A DNA stretch of 7,078 nt, taken from Acidobacteriota bacterium. Lineage in GTDB: Bacteria > Acidobacteriota > Holophagae > Thermotomaculales > Thermotomaculaceae. A program made the translations under genes and the position numbers. Of this stretch, positions 1 to 6,587 are shown in pieces. A model generated the notes under the pieces. The model searched no databases. It saw only the letters and a list, made by a program, of their open reading frames with translations, and was not told the origin of the DNA. The DNA lies in the NCBI GenBank assembly GCA_027067895.1, contig JAMOUY010000293.1:1-7078 (forward strand), in the 5' to 3' direction. Numbering within the stretch: position 1 is the stretch's first letter; each line of letters opens with the position of its first letter.

Positions 1-269
1 TTTATTCCGTGGTGTTTGGTTTTTCCCTCTTTCACAAAAAAACTTTTTCCAATATCGTGAAGGTAGCATGCGGCAACGATTACTTTCAAATTTCCGCCTT
101 CATGCCTTTGCAGATACTTGCCGTGCTTTACAACAGAGATAACATGCTCAAACCTGTAATCAAATGGAATTCCTCCCGATGTAAGTTTCCACAATGCCGC
201 CGCTTCTTTCTCGGTTTTTTCCCTTAAAATTCCTTCAAGGTAATCTTCCCAATGAAACCTGTTATTCAT
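1..269 (-). CDS. HD-domain phosphohydrolase-like protein (N-terminal 89 codons, runs off left edge)
   Basis: The minus-strand frame opens at ATG 269-267 and stays open to the window edge, giving 89 residues of an unfinished protein. It shows the first part of an HD metal site: His42 in the context YRFEHV, then His71-Asp72 in LHDIGK. This is the H...HD pattern of the HD phosphohydrolase superfamily, whose members use the motif to bind divalent metal and cleave phosphoesters or nucleotides. The remaining ligands, including the late Asp, would lie outside the window. The start is supported by an AGGGAAG Shine-Dalgarno (273-279) three bases upstream and by an 8-bp overlap with the end of the dehydrogenase gene, which suggests translational coupling in the nadE operon. 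There is no signal peptide or membrane segment in the visible part. The substrate cannot be inferred; the HD-fold call is fairly sure, the exact family is not. Confidence 0.8.
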   Translation of the reverse strand, partial: MNNRFHWEDYLEGILREKTEKEAAALWKLTSGGIPFDYRFEHVISVVKHGKYLQRHEGGNLKVIVAACYLHDIGKSFFVKEGKTKHHGI

Positions 270-1041
270 TTTCTTCCCTATGGATTATTGTGGTTGTTGC
301 CTGATTTGTCGGCATAATGACAACCTCGTTTATTTGGACGTGTGGCGGCCTTGTTGCGGTATAAAGTATTAAATCGGCAATATCTTCGGGATACAAAGGC
401 GTTAATCCTTTGTAAACATTTTTGGCCTTTTCTTTGTCTCCCTTAAACCTGACGATTGAAAACTCGGTCTCAACAAGTCCCGGTGCAATTTCTATAACTC
501 TGATAGGGGTGTCAACAAGTTCAATCCTTAAAGCGCTTGACAAAGCCTTAACCGCGTGTTTTGTGGCACAGTAAACGTTTCCGCCGGGATAAACCTCTCT
601 TCCGGCAATTGAGCCTACATTAACAATCGTCCCGCTTCCTCTTTCAACCATAAGAGGAACAAACAAATTGGTTATGTAAATAAAGCCTTTAACGTTAACG
701 TCTATCATCTTTTCTATGTCTTCAATAGGCTTTTCAATCAACTTTTCCATTCCGAAGGCAAGACCTGCGTTGTTTACAAGGATGTCGGGGGTTTTCAGGT
801 TTTCGGGAATTGAGTTAAAAAATCTCTTGCAATCTTCAAAGTCCGATACGTCAACTTTGTCTATAAAAACCTTAACCCCGTATGTGTCTTCCAAATCATT
901 TTTTATCTCTTCAAGTTTTTCAATTCTTCTTGCTATTAAAACAAGATTTGAGCCTTCCTTTGCAAATGCGTATGCCGTTGCCTTTCCTATTCCTGCGCTT
1001 GCTCCTGTTATCAAAGTTGTTTTTCCCTTTAAACTGTCCAT
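262..1041 (-). CDS. YdfG-like NADP-dependent short-chain dehydrogenase (SDR family)
   Basis: This 259-aa classical short-chain dehydrogenase has every expected motif: the TGxxxGIG dinucleotide-binding turn (Thr12-Gly19), Asp64-Val65 at the adenine pocket, NNAG at 90-93, and the catalytic tetrad Asn116, Ser144, Tyr157 and Lys161 (YxxxK). Arg38-Arg39 after the second beta strand point to NADP(H) rather than NAD(H). The C-terminal half matches what I know of E. coli YdfG: GGNVY before the catalytic Tyr, PGLVETEFS, VRFKGD, LTPLYPEDIA and the closing PTNQ. YdfG oxidises serine, allo-threonine and other 3-hydroxy acids and also reduces malonic semialdehyde; the same chemistry is plausible here but the substrate is inferred. 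Length is close to YdfG's (about 248 aa). The ATG is preceded by GGGAGGGG, 15 bp after the nadE stop, and the 3' end overlaps the HD gene by 8 bp. It is a soluble cytoplasmic enzyme. Confidence 0.92.
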   Translation of the reverse strand: MDSLKGKTTLITGASAGIGKATAYAFAKEGSNLVLIARRIEKLEEIKNDLEDTYGVKVFIDKVDVSDFEDCKRFFNSIPENLKTPDILVNNAGLAFGMEKLIEKPIEDIEKMIDVNVKGFIYITNLFVPLMVERGSGTIVNVGSIAGREVYPGGNVYCATKHAVKALSSALRIELVDTPIRVIEIAPGLVETEFSIVRFKGDKEKAKNVYKGLTPLYPEDIADLILYTATRPPHVQINEVVIMPTNQATTTIIHREENE

Positions 1042-1056
1042 ATCCCCTCCCTAAAT

Positions 1057-2694
1057 TTATCCTTTTAGTTTAGACGTTATGGGAAACCTGAAACCGCTTA
1101 CAAAAGCCTTTGAAGTTATTTTTATAACCGGCGGTGCCTGTTTTCTCTTAAACTCGTATTTTTGAACCATTGAGATTACTTTTTCCACAAGTTTTATATC
1201 AAAGCCTCTTCTTTCGCAAATCTCGGCTTCGGATTTGCAGTTTTCAATGTAATCCTCTAAAATCGCGTCAAGCACGGGATAGGGGGGAAGAGAGTCTTGG
1301 TCTTTTTGCCCCGGCTTTAACTCTGCCGAAGGGGGCTTTTTAATTATCTCTTTCGGAATTATTTCTCCGTAAACGTAATTTATCCACTCCGCAAGGGAAT
1401 AAACGCTTGTTTTGTAAACGTCTCCGATTACAGAAAGCGCCCCGCACATATCCCCGTATAAAGTCGCATATCCCACTGCAAGTTCGGATTTGTTGCCGGT
1501 ATTCAGCAGAATTGAATAGTTGTTGTTTGAGTAAGCCATTAGAATTAAGCCTCTGAGCCTTGCCTGAATATTCTGCTCGGTAATGTCTTTCAAATCCCCT
1601 ATTTTTGAAGGAAGTTGAGATTTTAAAACCTCAAAATACGGGGTTATTTCAATTTTTTCAAGGTTAATCCCAAGGTTTCCGGCAAGTTTGACAGAGTCTT
1701 TAATACTTCCTTCGCTTGAATAGGGGGAAGGAAGCATAATGCCCAAAACGTTTTCCCTGCCCAAAGCGTATTTTGCAATAACAGCCACAAGGGCGGAATC
1801 TATTCCCCCGCTTAATCCGAGATGCACCTTTTTCGCCCCGATTTTGTTTATAAAATCCCTCACTCCGGTAGTTAATGCGTCAAAAATAAGTTTGTTTTCG
1901 TTTTCCTCAACGGGAAAACTTCCCTCTCCTATTTCTTCTGTGTCCCAAACAATAAAGTCTTCCTCAAACCTTTTTGCCTTTTTGACAATTTTTCCTTCGC
2001 AATCAAATATACAGGAATCTCCGTCAAATATTATTCCGTCAACCCCGCCTGCCTGATTTATAAAAACCAAAGGCTTTTTATATTTTTTTGCGATTGAGGA
2101 AAACATGGTTTCCCTTAAATAAACCTTTTTGTAGTAAAACGGGGAAGCGGCAATGTTTAGAATAATGTCGCAGCCTTCTTTTGCCGTTTCCTCAACAGGG
2201 TCAACGGGGTAAAGTCCGTATGACGGGGAAAATTCGGTATTCCAGCCGTCTTCGCAGACAGTTATGCCGATTTTTTTTCCTTTCAAATTCAAAACAAAAG
2301 TTTCGTTTCCCTCTTCAAAATACCTTTTTTCGTTGAAAACGTCGTAATTGGGAAGAAGGCGTTTTTTGTAGATATGCTCCAACCTTCCGTTTTGAAAAAA
2401 GCCTACAACATTGAAAAACGGCTTGCCCTTTCCTTCGTTTTTCAAAACAAATCCCAAAAGTATAGGCGTAATATTGCTTAACTGTTTTACTTTTTCAAGG
2501 TAGATTTCCGTGTTGGCAATAAAGTCTTTCTGAAAAATTAAATCTTCCGGAATATAGCCGCATAAACTTAACTCGGGAAAAATGACCAAATCGCATTGCT
2601 TTTCCTTTGCAAGTTTTGTAAATTTTTCAATTTTTGAAAAGTTATACTCAAAATTCGCAACAATCGGGTTTATTTGCGCAATTCCTATTCTCAT
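1057..2694 (-). CDS. nadE: Glutamine-dependent NAD+ synthetase
   Basis: This 545-aa enzyme catalyses the last step of NAD synthesis, converting nicotinate adenine dinucleotide, ATP and glutamine to NAD+. The N-terminal nitrilase-fold glutaminase domain (about residues 1-260) carries a complete Glu-Lys-Cys triad: Glu41 in FPELSL, Lys111 before LLPNYDVF, and Cys147 in CEDGW. It releases ammonia that is channelled to the C-terminal synthetase domain (about 270-545). That domain has the PP-loop ATP motif SGGIDS (295-300), followed by LNTGNKSE, YGDMCG, the IIKKPPSAEL segment and the usual KRKQAPP...TSKAF end. Length is normal for the two-domain family (about 540-580 aa). The start is backed by AGAGGTG just upstream, and an extended -10 element lies about 30 bp before the ATG. 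It appears to head an operon with the dehydrogenase (15-bp gap) and the HD protein. Both active sites look intact, so glutamine as nitrogen donor is a safe inference. Confidence 0.97.
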   Translation of the reverse strand: MRIGIAQINPIVANFEYNFSKIEKFTKLAKEKQCDLVIFPELSLCGYIPEDLIFQKDFIANTEIYLEKVKQLSNITPILLGFVLKNEGKGKPFFNVVGFFQNGRLEHIYKKRLLPNYDVFNEKRYFEEGNETFVLNLKGKKIGITVCEDGWNTEFSPSYGLYPVDPVEETAKEGCDIILNIAASPFYYKKVYLRETMFSSIAKKYKKPLVFINQAGGVDGIIFDGDSCIFDCEGKIVKKAKRFEEDFIVWDTEEIGEGSFPVEENENKLIFDALTTGVRDFINKIGAKKVHLGLSGGIDSALVAVIAKYALGRENVLGIMLPSPYSSEGSIKDSVKLAGNLGINLEKIEITPYFEVLKSQLPSKIGDLKDITEQNIQARLRGLILMAYSNNNYSILLNTGNKSELAVGYATLYGDMCGALSVIGDVYKTSVYSLAEWINYVYGEIIPKEIIKKPPSAELKPGQKDQDSLPPYPVLDAILEDYIENCKSEAEICERRGFDIKLVEKVISMVQKYEFKRKQAPPVIKITSKAFVSGFRFPITSKLKG

Positions 2695-2723
2695 AACACC
2701 TCTTTAAACTTCTTTGCCTGTCA

Positions 2724-2732
2724 ATTATATCA
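2724..2732 (-). promoter_or_regulatory. Extended -10 promoter element for nadE
   Basis: Read on the minus strand this is TGATATAAT, an exact match to the extended -10 consensus TGnTATAAT, with the TATAAT at 2729-2724. It sits in the 93-bp gap between the HD-GYP stop and the nadE start, placing transcription start near 2717 and giving a leader of roughly 20-25 nt. No good -35 hexamer is seen 16-18 bp upstream, as is common for extended -10 promoters. It suggests nadE and its two downstream genes can be transcribed independently of the HD-GYP gene. Confidence 0.55.
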
Positions 2733-2787
2733 GAAAAACATATCCCGAAAGGCAGGTTTTAAAGACAAACAATTGCAATTAATTCAA

Positions 2788-4059
2788 CTATTTTTCCAAA
2801 GGGGAAAATCTTTCCTTATATTCTTTCTGAGTTTCTTCCTGCTTCTTCAACACGTAATTGTATATCTCATCGTATTCGTTAAAAAGAGTTTTTACGACAT
2901 TTTCATCAATTTGTCTGTTTCTTACCATATCCATTAATACCGCTTTAACTTCTCTTTTATCCATTCCCGACCTATAAGGCCTTACCTCAATCAAAGCGGT
3001 AAACAAATCCGCAACCATAAGAATTCTTGAACCGATACAGATGGAATCTTCCGTCAAATGAAAGGGATAACCCGAACCGTCCAGTCTTTCGTGGTGATAG
3101 CCTGCCAATTCGGCAACTCGTTCAAGCCCTTCCACCGAACTTAAAATAGAAAAGGTGTAAAAAACATGGCTTCTCATTATAAGCATTTCTTTTTCGGTTA
3201 AATCATTAGGTTTTTCAAGTATGTAATCGGGTATGGCAAGTTTTCCCAAATCGTGGAAATTTCCCGCTATTTCAAGAAGTTCCCTCTCTCTTTTCGTAAA
3301 TCCCATAACTTCGGCAAGTTTTTTCCCCGCAGCGGCAACGCCCGACGAGTGTGTCGCGGTAAATCTTGAACGAAAGTCAATTACGTTTCTGAAAAGTTCG
3401 GACACAGGCAATAAAACCGAAAATTTTATCTCTTCGTTTTTCAAAGGGCCTTCTTTTAAAAGCAAATCGGTAAGCCAGGGGGAATTCATTGTCAGCCAGA
3501 ATTCTTCCCTCTCGGAAACATCAAGAAACAAATCCACAACATACTTGTGAAACTGCTTTGACACAAGAGATGCAATTTCTTTTCTTATATGCTCGCTTTG
3601 GTGAAGAATAAAAATGTTTCTGTCAATAAGTCTTTCAACATAATCGGCAAGGTTTATCAACTGAGAACCTAAAACTATATCTTGATTAATTGTATCCGCT
3701 TTCTTTTTCCATTCACTCCAACTGCGGTGATGATGCCTAACTATTCCGGCAACCTTTGTAAGCCAAAAATTATTGGAAAGCAATTGATAGCCTCTGATGC
3801 AGTGGGTCTCAGCATCATCCAATTCAAATGTTTTTAAAGCCTTTTTTTCCTTTATGGAAAATGCACCGATGTCATGAAACAATGCTGCAAGAAAAATATC
3901 CCTTAATTGTTTGGAACGAATCTTGCCGTACTCCCCCATTCTCCAAACGATATAGGCAACCCTTTGCTGATGTTTTACAAGATACGGCTCGGCAAGGTCA
4001 AGGGCATAAGAAAGAGACAGCGTCAAACTGCCCGAATGTATTTTTTTTGTTTTATGCAT
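2788..4059 (-). CDS. Tandem HD / HD-GYP cyclic dinucleotide phosphodiesterase-like protein
   Basis: This 423-aa soluble protein has two HD-type domains and no recognisable sensory, receiver or membrane segment. The C-terminal domain (about 225-400) is a true HD-GYP domain: His237, His269-Asp270 with Lys273, His298, His322-His323, the signature DGSGYP (327-332), Asp351 and RPYR (360-363). HD-GYP domains hydrolyse c-di-GMP, and some act on cGAMP. The residue four before the first His, a metal-ligand Glu in the DxETGxH subclass, is Phe233 here, which suggests a two-metal centre. The N-terminal domain (about 15-160) keeps HD ligands (His30, His62-Asp63, His86, His110-His111, Asp139) but has no GYP signature, with HHHRSW in its place. 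The last 25 residues are charged and probably helical. The start ATG has GGGAG upstream (AGTGGGAGATTAG). It lies 83 bp downstream of kup and 93 bp upstream of nadE, probably as its own unit. Cyclic dinucleotide hydrolysis is well supported; the role of the first domain is unknown. Confidence 0.9.
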   Translation of the reverse strand: MHKTKKIHSGSLTLSLSYALDLAEPYLVKHQQRVAYIVWRMGEYGKIRSKQLRDIFLAALFHDIGAFSIKEKKALKTFELDDAETHCIRGYQLLSNNFWLTKVAGIVRHHHRSWSEWKKKADTINQDIVLGSQLINLADYVERLIDRNIFILHQSEHIRKEIASLVSKQFHKYVVDLFLDVSEREEFWLTMNSPWLTDLLLKEGPLKNEEIKFSVLLPVSELFRNVIDFRSRFTATHSSGVAAAGKKLAEVMGFTKRERELLEIAGNFHDLGKLAIPDYILEKPNDLTEKEMLIMRSHVFYTFSILSSVEGLERVAELAGYHHERLDGSGYPFHLTEDSICIGSRILMVADLFTALIEVRPYRSGMDKREVKAVLMDMVRNRQIDENVVKTLFNEYDEIYNYVLKKQEETQKEYKERFSPLEK

Positions 4060-4095
4060 CTAATCTCCCACTTTAAGAAAAAACATTGCAATTAA

Positions 4096-4101
4096 ATTAT
4101 A
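4096..4101 (-). promoter_or_regulatory. Candidate -10 element for the HD-GYP gene
   Basis: A perfect TATAAT on the minus strand lies 37 bp upstream of the HD-GYP start codon, in the 83-bp gap after kup. A second TATAAT occurs at 4127-4122. The gap is extremely AT-rich, so such matches can arise by chance, and no convincing -35 hexamer is found at 16-18 bp. It is offered as a weak candidate for separate transcription of the HD-GYP gene. Confidence 0.3.
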
Positions 4102-4142
4102 CATTAAAAAAACAATCAAAAATTATAAAACAAAAATTCCGA

Positions 4143-6011
4143 TTACAATTCAAGAGGAACTCCTATTTCAATCGCATCCTTAACAGGGATGTTAAAGTAA
4201 ACGATTGGGTCAACCATAAGATTGGAAAGACCGGAATAAAGCCTTTTTCTCCATAACGGCATACTCTTTTCATCCGTCAGAATCAATTTCTCCTTTCCGA
4301 GAAAAACGCTTATATCGTCAAGGTGAATGTTGAGTCCGTTAGCCTTAATCAAAGAAACGGTATTTGAAAAACTTTTGTCCTCAATAAATCCGAACCTTGC
4401 GACAACATATCTAAATCCCGAGCCCAAATCCTTGATTTCTATCTTTTCGCTGTTGGGCACTCTCGGCACATTTTCGGTTTTAAAATGCAGAAGTATTATC
4501 TGAGAGTGTAAAACCTTGTTGTGCTCAACATTGTGAAGCAAGGCCTTAGGCACAACTTCCGGGGTGCCTGCCAAGAAAAACGCGTCTCCTCTAACCTTCA
4601 CCGCGTCTTTAAACATTTCGGAATCCTTAAACTCGTCAAGTTTTACCACTCCCGCCTTATACTTTTCATACAAAACGGCTCTTCCCTTCTTCCATGTTGA
4701 CAAAATTGTGAAAAACAACGCACCTATAAGAAGCGGAAACCATGCGCCGTGCATAATTTTACTTACGTTGGCGAAGAAAAACGCCAAATCAACAACTGCA
4801 AAAAGTCCGCATATAAGCAATGCTTTTCTCACACTCCAATTCCATTTTTCAATCGCCACAAAGAAAAACAACAGGGTTGTTACAAGCATTGTGGAAGTTA
4901 CCGCAACGCCGTATGCACCGGCAAGTTTTGTGGAAGACCTAAACCCGATTACAAGCCCAATGGTTGCAACCATCAAAATCCAGTTAATAACCGGCACATA
5001 AATCTGTCCTTCCTGAGACGCGGAAGTATGAACAACCTTTAACCTCGGCAGATAACCCATTTCAATAGCCTGCCTTGTCAAAGAAAAAGAGCCTGTTATT
5101 ACCGCTTGGGAAGCAATTATTGTCGCCATTGTAGCCAAAATAACAATGGGAATTAAAAAAGATTGAGGCACCATTGAGAAAAACGGATTTTTTACATACT
5201 CAGGATGTTTCAAAAGCAAAGCGCCCTGTCCGAAATAATTTAAAAGCAAAGCGGGAAAAACCACAAAACTCCACGTCAGCCTGATAGGTTTCTTTCCGAA
5301 ATGCCCCATATCCGCGTAAAGCGCTTCCGTTCCCGTAACAACAAGGAAAACAGAACCCAAAACCATAAAACCGTGAAGGCTGTTTGACGCAAAAAACTTT
5401 ACGGCATAAAAAGGGTTTATTGCCTTAAAAACCGAAAAATTTCCCCAAAGATGAACTGCGCCCAAATATGCAAGCACAATAAACCATACAAAAACTATTG
5501 GACCGAAAAAACTGCCGACTTTCGCCGTCCCTTTTTTCTGAAAAAAGAAAAGGACAAGCAGAATAACTATTGTCAAAGGAATAACAAAAGGCGTCATCTT
5601 GTCAGTTATAACTTCAAGCCCTTCCAAGGCACTCATAACCGAAATCGCCGGGGTAATCATTCCGTCCCCGTAAAGCAAGGATGCGGCAAAAATCCCTATT
5701 CCAAGCAAAATCATTCTGTTTCTTGTTTTTCTTTTCGTATCCCGCGGATTTACCAAAGAAGTCAAAGCGATAATCCCGCCCTCTCCGTTGTTATCCGCAT
5801 TCAACACAAAAGAAAGATACTTAACCGAAACAACCAAAGTCAGAGCCCAGAAAATCAAAGACAAAACCCCGAGAATGTTTTCGGGACTAACCGAAATTCC
5901 GTATTCTCCGTAAAAACACTCCTTTATAGCGTAAAGAGGCGAAGTTCCTATATCCCCGAACACCACCCCCAAAGCGGCAATGGAAAGTTTTAACGTATTA
6001 TCTTTTTGCAT
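4143..6011 (-). CDS. kup: Kup (Trk/KUP/HAK-type) low-affinity potassium uptake transporter
   Basis: This 622-aa inner-membrane protein takes up K+, in bacterial Kup probably by K+/H+ symport. The family signature GVVFGDIGTSPLYA is at residues 15-28, with the conserved Asp20. It is followed by ADNNGEGG (72-79), matching the RADNxGEGG loop of the family, and YGDGMITPAISV (114-125). About 12 hydrophobic segments span roughly residues 10-440 in the LeuT-like arrangement of the APC superfamily. The remaining 180 or so residues form the soluble cytoplasmic tail typical of Kup. Length equals that of E. coli Kup, so the gene looks complete. The ATG follows CGGGAG at 5-nt spacing. It is transcribed leftward, away from the SprT-like cassette, with a 183-bp divergent region between them. 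No clear kup promoter can be picked in that AT-rich stretch; a TAAAAT at 6047-6042 is one weak option. No terminator hairpin follows the stop. Confidence 0.97.
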   Translation of the reverse strand: MQKDNTLKLSIAALGVVFGDIGTSPLYAIKECFYGEYGISVSPENILGVLSLIFWALTLVVSVKYLSFVLNADNNGEGGIIALTSLVNPRDTKRKTRNRMILLGIGIFAASLLYGDGMITPAISVMSALEGLEVITDKMTPFVIPLTIVILLVLFFFQKKGTAKVGSFFGPIVFVWFIVLAYLGAVHLWGNFSVFKAINPFYAVKFFASNSLHGFMVLGSVFLVVTGTEALYADMGHFGKKPIRLTWSFVVFPALLLNYFGQGALLLKHPEYVKNPFFSMVPQSFLIPIVILATMATIIASQAVITGSFSLTRQAIEMGYLPRLKVVHTSASQEGQIYVPVINWILMVATIGLVIGFRSSTKLAGAYGVAVTSTMLVTTLLFFFVAIEKWNWSVRKALLICGLFAVVDLAFFFANVSKIMHGAWFPLLIGALFFTILSTWKKGRAVLYEKYKAGVVKLDEFKDSEMFKDAVKVRGDAFFLAGTPEVVPKALLHNVEHNKVLHSQIILLHFKTENVPRVPNSEKIEIKDLGSGFRYVVARFGFIEDKSFSNTVSLIKANGLNIHLDDISVFLGKEKLILTDEKSMPLWRKRLYSGLSNLMVDPIVYFNIPVKDAIEIGVPLEL

Positions 6012-6067
6012 AAAAACTCCCGAAAATAAAATATTTATTCTATTTTACAACTTTTTGAAAAAATAAT

Positions 6068-6096
6068 TTGAAAAAAAATCCAAACAGCGTTAAACT
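6068..6096 (+). promoter_or_regulatory. Candidate sigma70-type promoter for the SprT-like/SLOG cassette
   Basis: TTGAAA (6068-6073), a 5/6 match to the -35 consensus, is followed after exactly 17 bp by TAAACT (6091-6096), a 4/6 match to the -10 consensus. Transcription would start near 6103, leaving a leader of about 92 nt before the first cassette gene. An A8 tract starts inside the -35. The -10 lies inside an inverted repeat (6086-6105), which would suit repression. The region is AT-rich, so the match is suggestive only. Confidence 0.4.
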
Positions 6097-6105
6097 AAAA
6101 ACGCT
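6086..6105. repeat. Perfect inverted repeat AGCGTT-N8-AACGCT (possible operator)
   Basis: The arms AGCGTT (6086-6091) and AACGCT (6100-6105) are perfectly complementary around an 8-bp A-rich centre. They surround the proposed -10 (6091-6096) of the plus-strand cassette and also lie in the upstream region of kup, so a dimeric regulator bound here could affect either or both. It is not a good terminator: on the plus strand no T-run follows, and on the minus strand the T8 run starts only after a 7-base gap and no gene upstream needs ending. Confidence 0.45.
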
Positions 6106-6144
6106 TCACGGCAAAAATCCGAAAAAACAATCCGGCGAAAAAAT

Positions 6145-6168
6145 TTAACAGGTTTTTTGTCCTATTAA
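6145..6168. repeat. Imperfect inverted repeat TTAAcAGG-N8-CCTaTTAA in the cassette leader
   Basis: Two 8-base arms (6145-6152 and 6161-6168) pair at seven of eight positions, the exception being C6149 against A6164, around a T-rich 8-base centre. The repeat lies in the predicted untranslated leader, about 16 bases before the AAAGGGAGG ribosome-binding site of the first cassette gene. It could be a second operator or a weak leader hairpin. It might also be chance in AT-rich DNA. Confidence 0.3.
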
Positions 6169-6194
6169 CCGTTTTTACGAGAAAGGGAGGAACA

Positions 6195-6587
6195 ATGCCC
6201 GTATTGTCCCAAGGGGAATTGCTTGTTTTCAAAAAGAATTTGTATTCAATTCATCAAAAATTTCTAAAATTCCTTAAACTTCCGTTTGTTGAACTTTTTT
6301 TGTTTGAACAATGCAAAAAAGAAGGAAAATTCCTGATTTTAGGCCAACTTTCCTTCCACGAATTTTTCAAAGGACAGGTTGAAGGGATAGACATTTTTCT
6401 AAAAAATCCCGACAACTCTTTCAGAAGCGAAGAGGAAATCATAAGCACCTACATTCACGAAATAACCCATTACCACCTGCTTATGCATTCCCGCCCAATC
6501 TTTCACGGAAAAGAATTTGAAAAAAGAGAAAAATTCATAAAGGAAAAATTTAAAAAAATTCTTGAAAACAGGGAGAAAAAACAATGA
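6195..6587 (+). CDS. Compact SprT-like HExxH zinc metalloprotease-type protein
   Basis: This 130-aa protein carries HEITH at residues 88-92 (His88, Glu89 and His92 of an HExxH zinc site), followed 12 residues later by HGKEF (104-108). The HExxH...HG-x-x-F spacing resembles SprT/Spartan-like metallopeptidases, where the later His is the third zinc ligand; His98 is an alternative. SprT-like proteins act as metalloproteases, the best-known ones on DNA-protein crosslinks, but no substrate can be assigned here. The fold before the site is mixed alpha/beta with a hydrophobic strand near 46-52. The protein ends in a strongly basic, lysine-rich tail (109-130) and lacks the Cys4 zinc ribbon of longer SprT proteins; its only cysteine is Cys40. 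No signal peptide is seen. The start is secured by AAAGGGAGG (6182-6190). The stop overlaps the next ATG (ATGA at 6584-6587), indicating translational coupling. The metal site is clear; family membership is probable rather than certain. Confidence 0.75.
   Translation: MPVLSQGELLVFKKNLYSIHQKFLKFLKLPFVELFLFEQCKKEGKFLILGQLSFHEFFKGQVEGIDIFLKNPDNSFRSEEEIISTYIHEITHYHLLMHSRPIFHGKEFEKREKFIKEKFKKILENREKKQ

Noticed and set aside
4041..4048. A8 run near the start of the HD-GYP gene as a phase-variation site
   Set aside because: An equal 8-base run lies inside nadE (2271-2278). Such runs come from Lys-Lys codons in AT-rich DNA and are too short to argue for contingency.
2772..4095. Direct repeat ATTGCAATTAA at 2772-2782 and 4085-4095 flanking the HD-GYP gene
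   Set aside because: Eleven AT-rich bases matching twice in 7 kb is expected by chance; no transposase, target duplication or terminal inverted repeats accompany it.
5451..5993. Long plus-strand open frame (180 codons) opposite kup, and similar frames opposite the other genes
   Set aside because: They lie wholly antisense to genes with clear family motifs, lack good ribosome-binding sites, and have odd compositions rich in Asn, Gln and basic residues; they are shadows of the real genes.
6086..6105. Inverted repeat as an intrinsic terminator on the minus strand
   Set aside because: The T8 run begins only after a 7-base gap following the stem, and no minus-strand gene upstream of it is present; an operator role fits the position better.
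6052..6175. Phased A-tracts giving intrinsic DNA bending
   Set aside because: The A and T tracts are frequent, but their centres are spaced irregularly (about 8 to 18 bp) and not at about 10.5 bp, so no strong net bend is expected.
6012..6194. Possible c-di-AMP (ydaO-type) riboswitch in the kup leader
   Set aside because: Such riboswitches often precede potassium transporter genes, but the 183-bp region lacks the conserved GC-rich core and multi-helix layout; it is mostly A and T tracts with short dyads.
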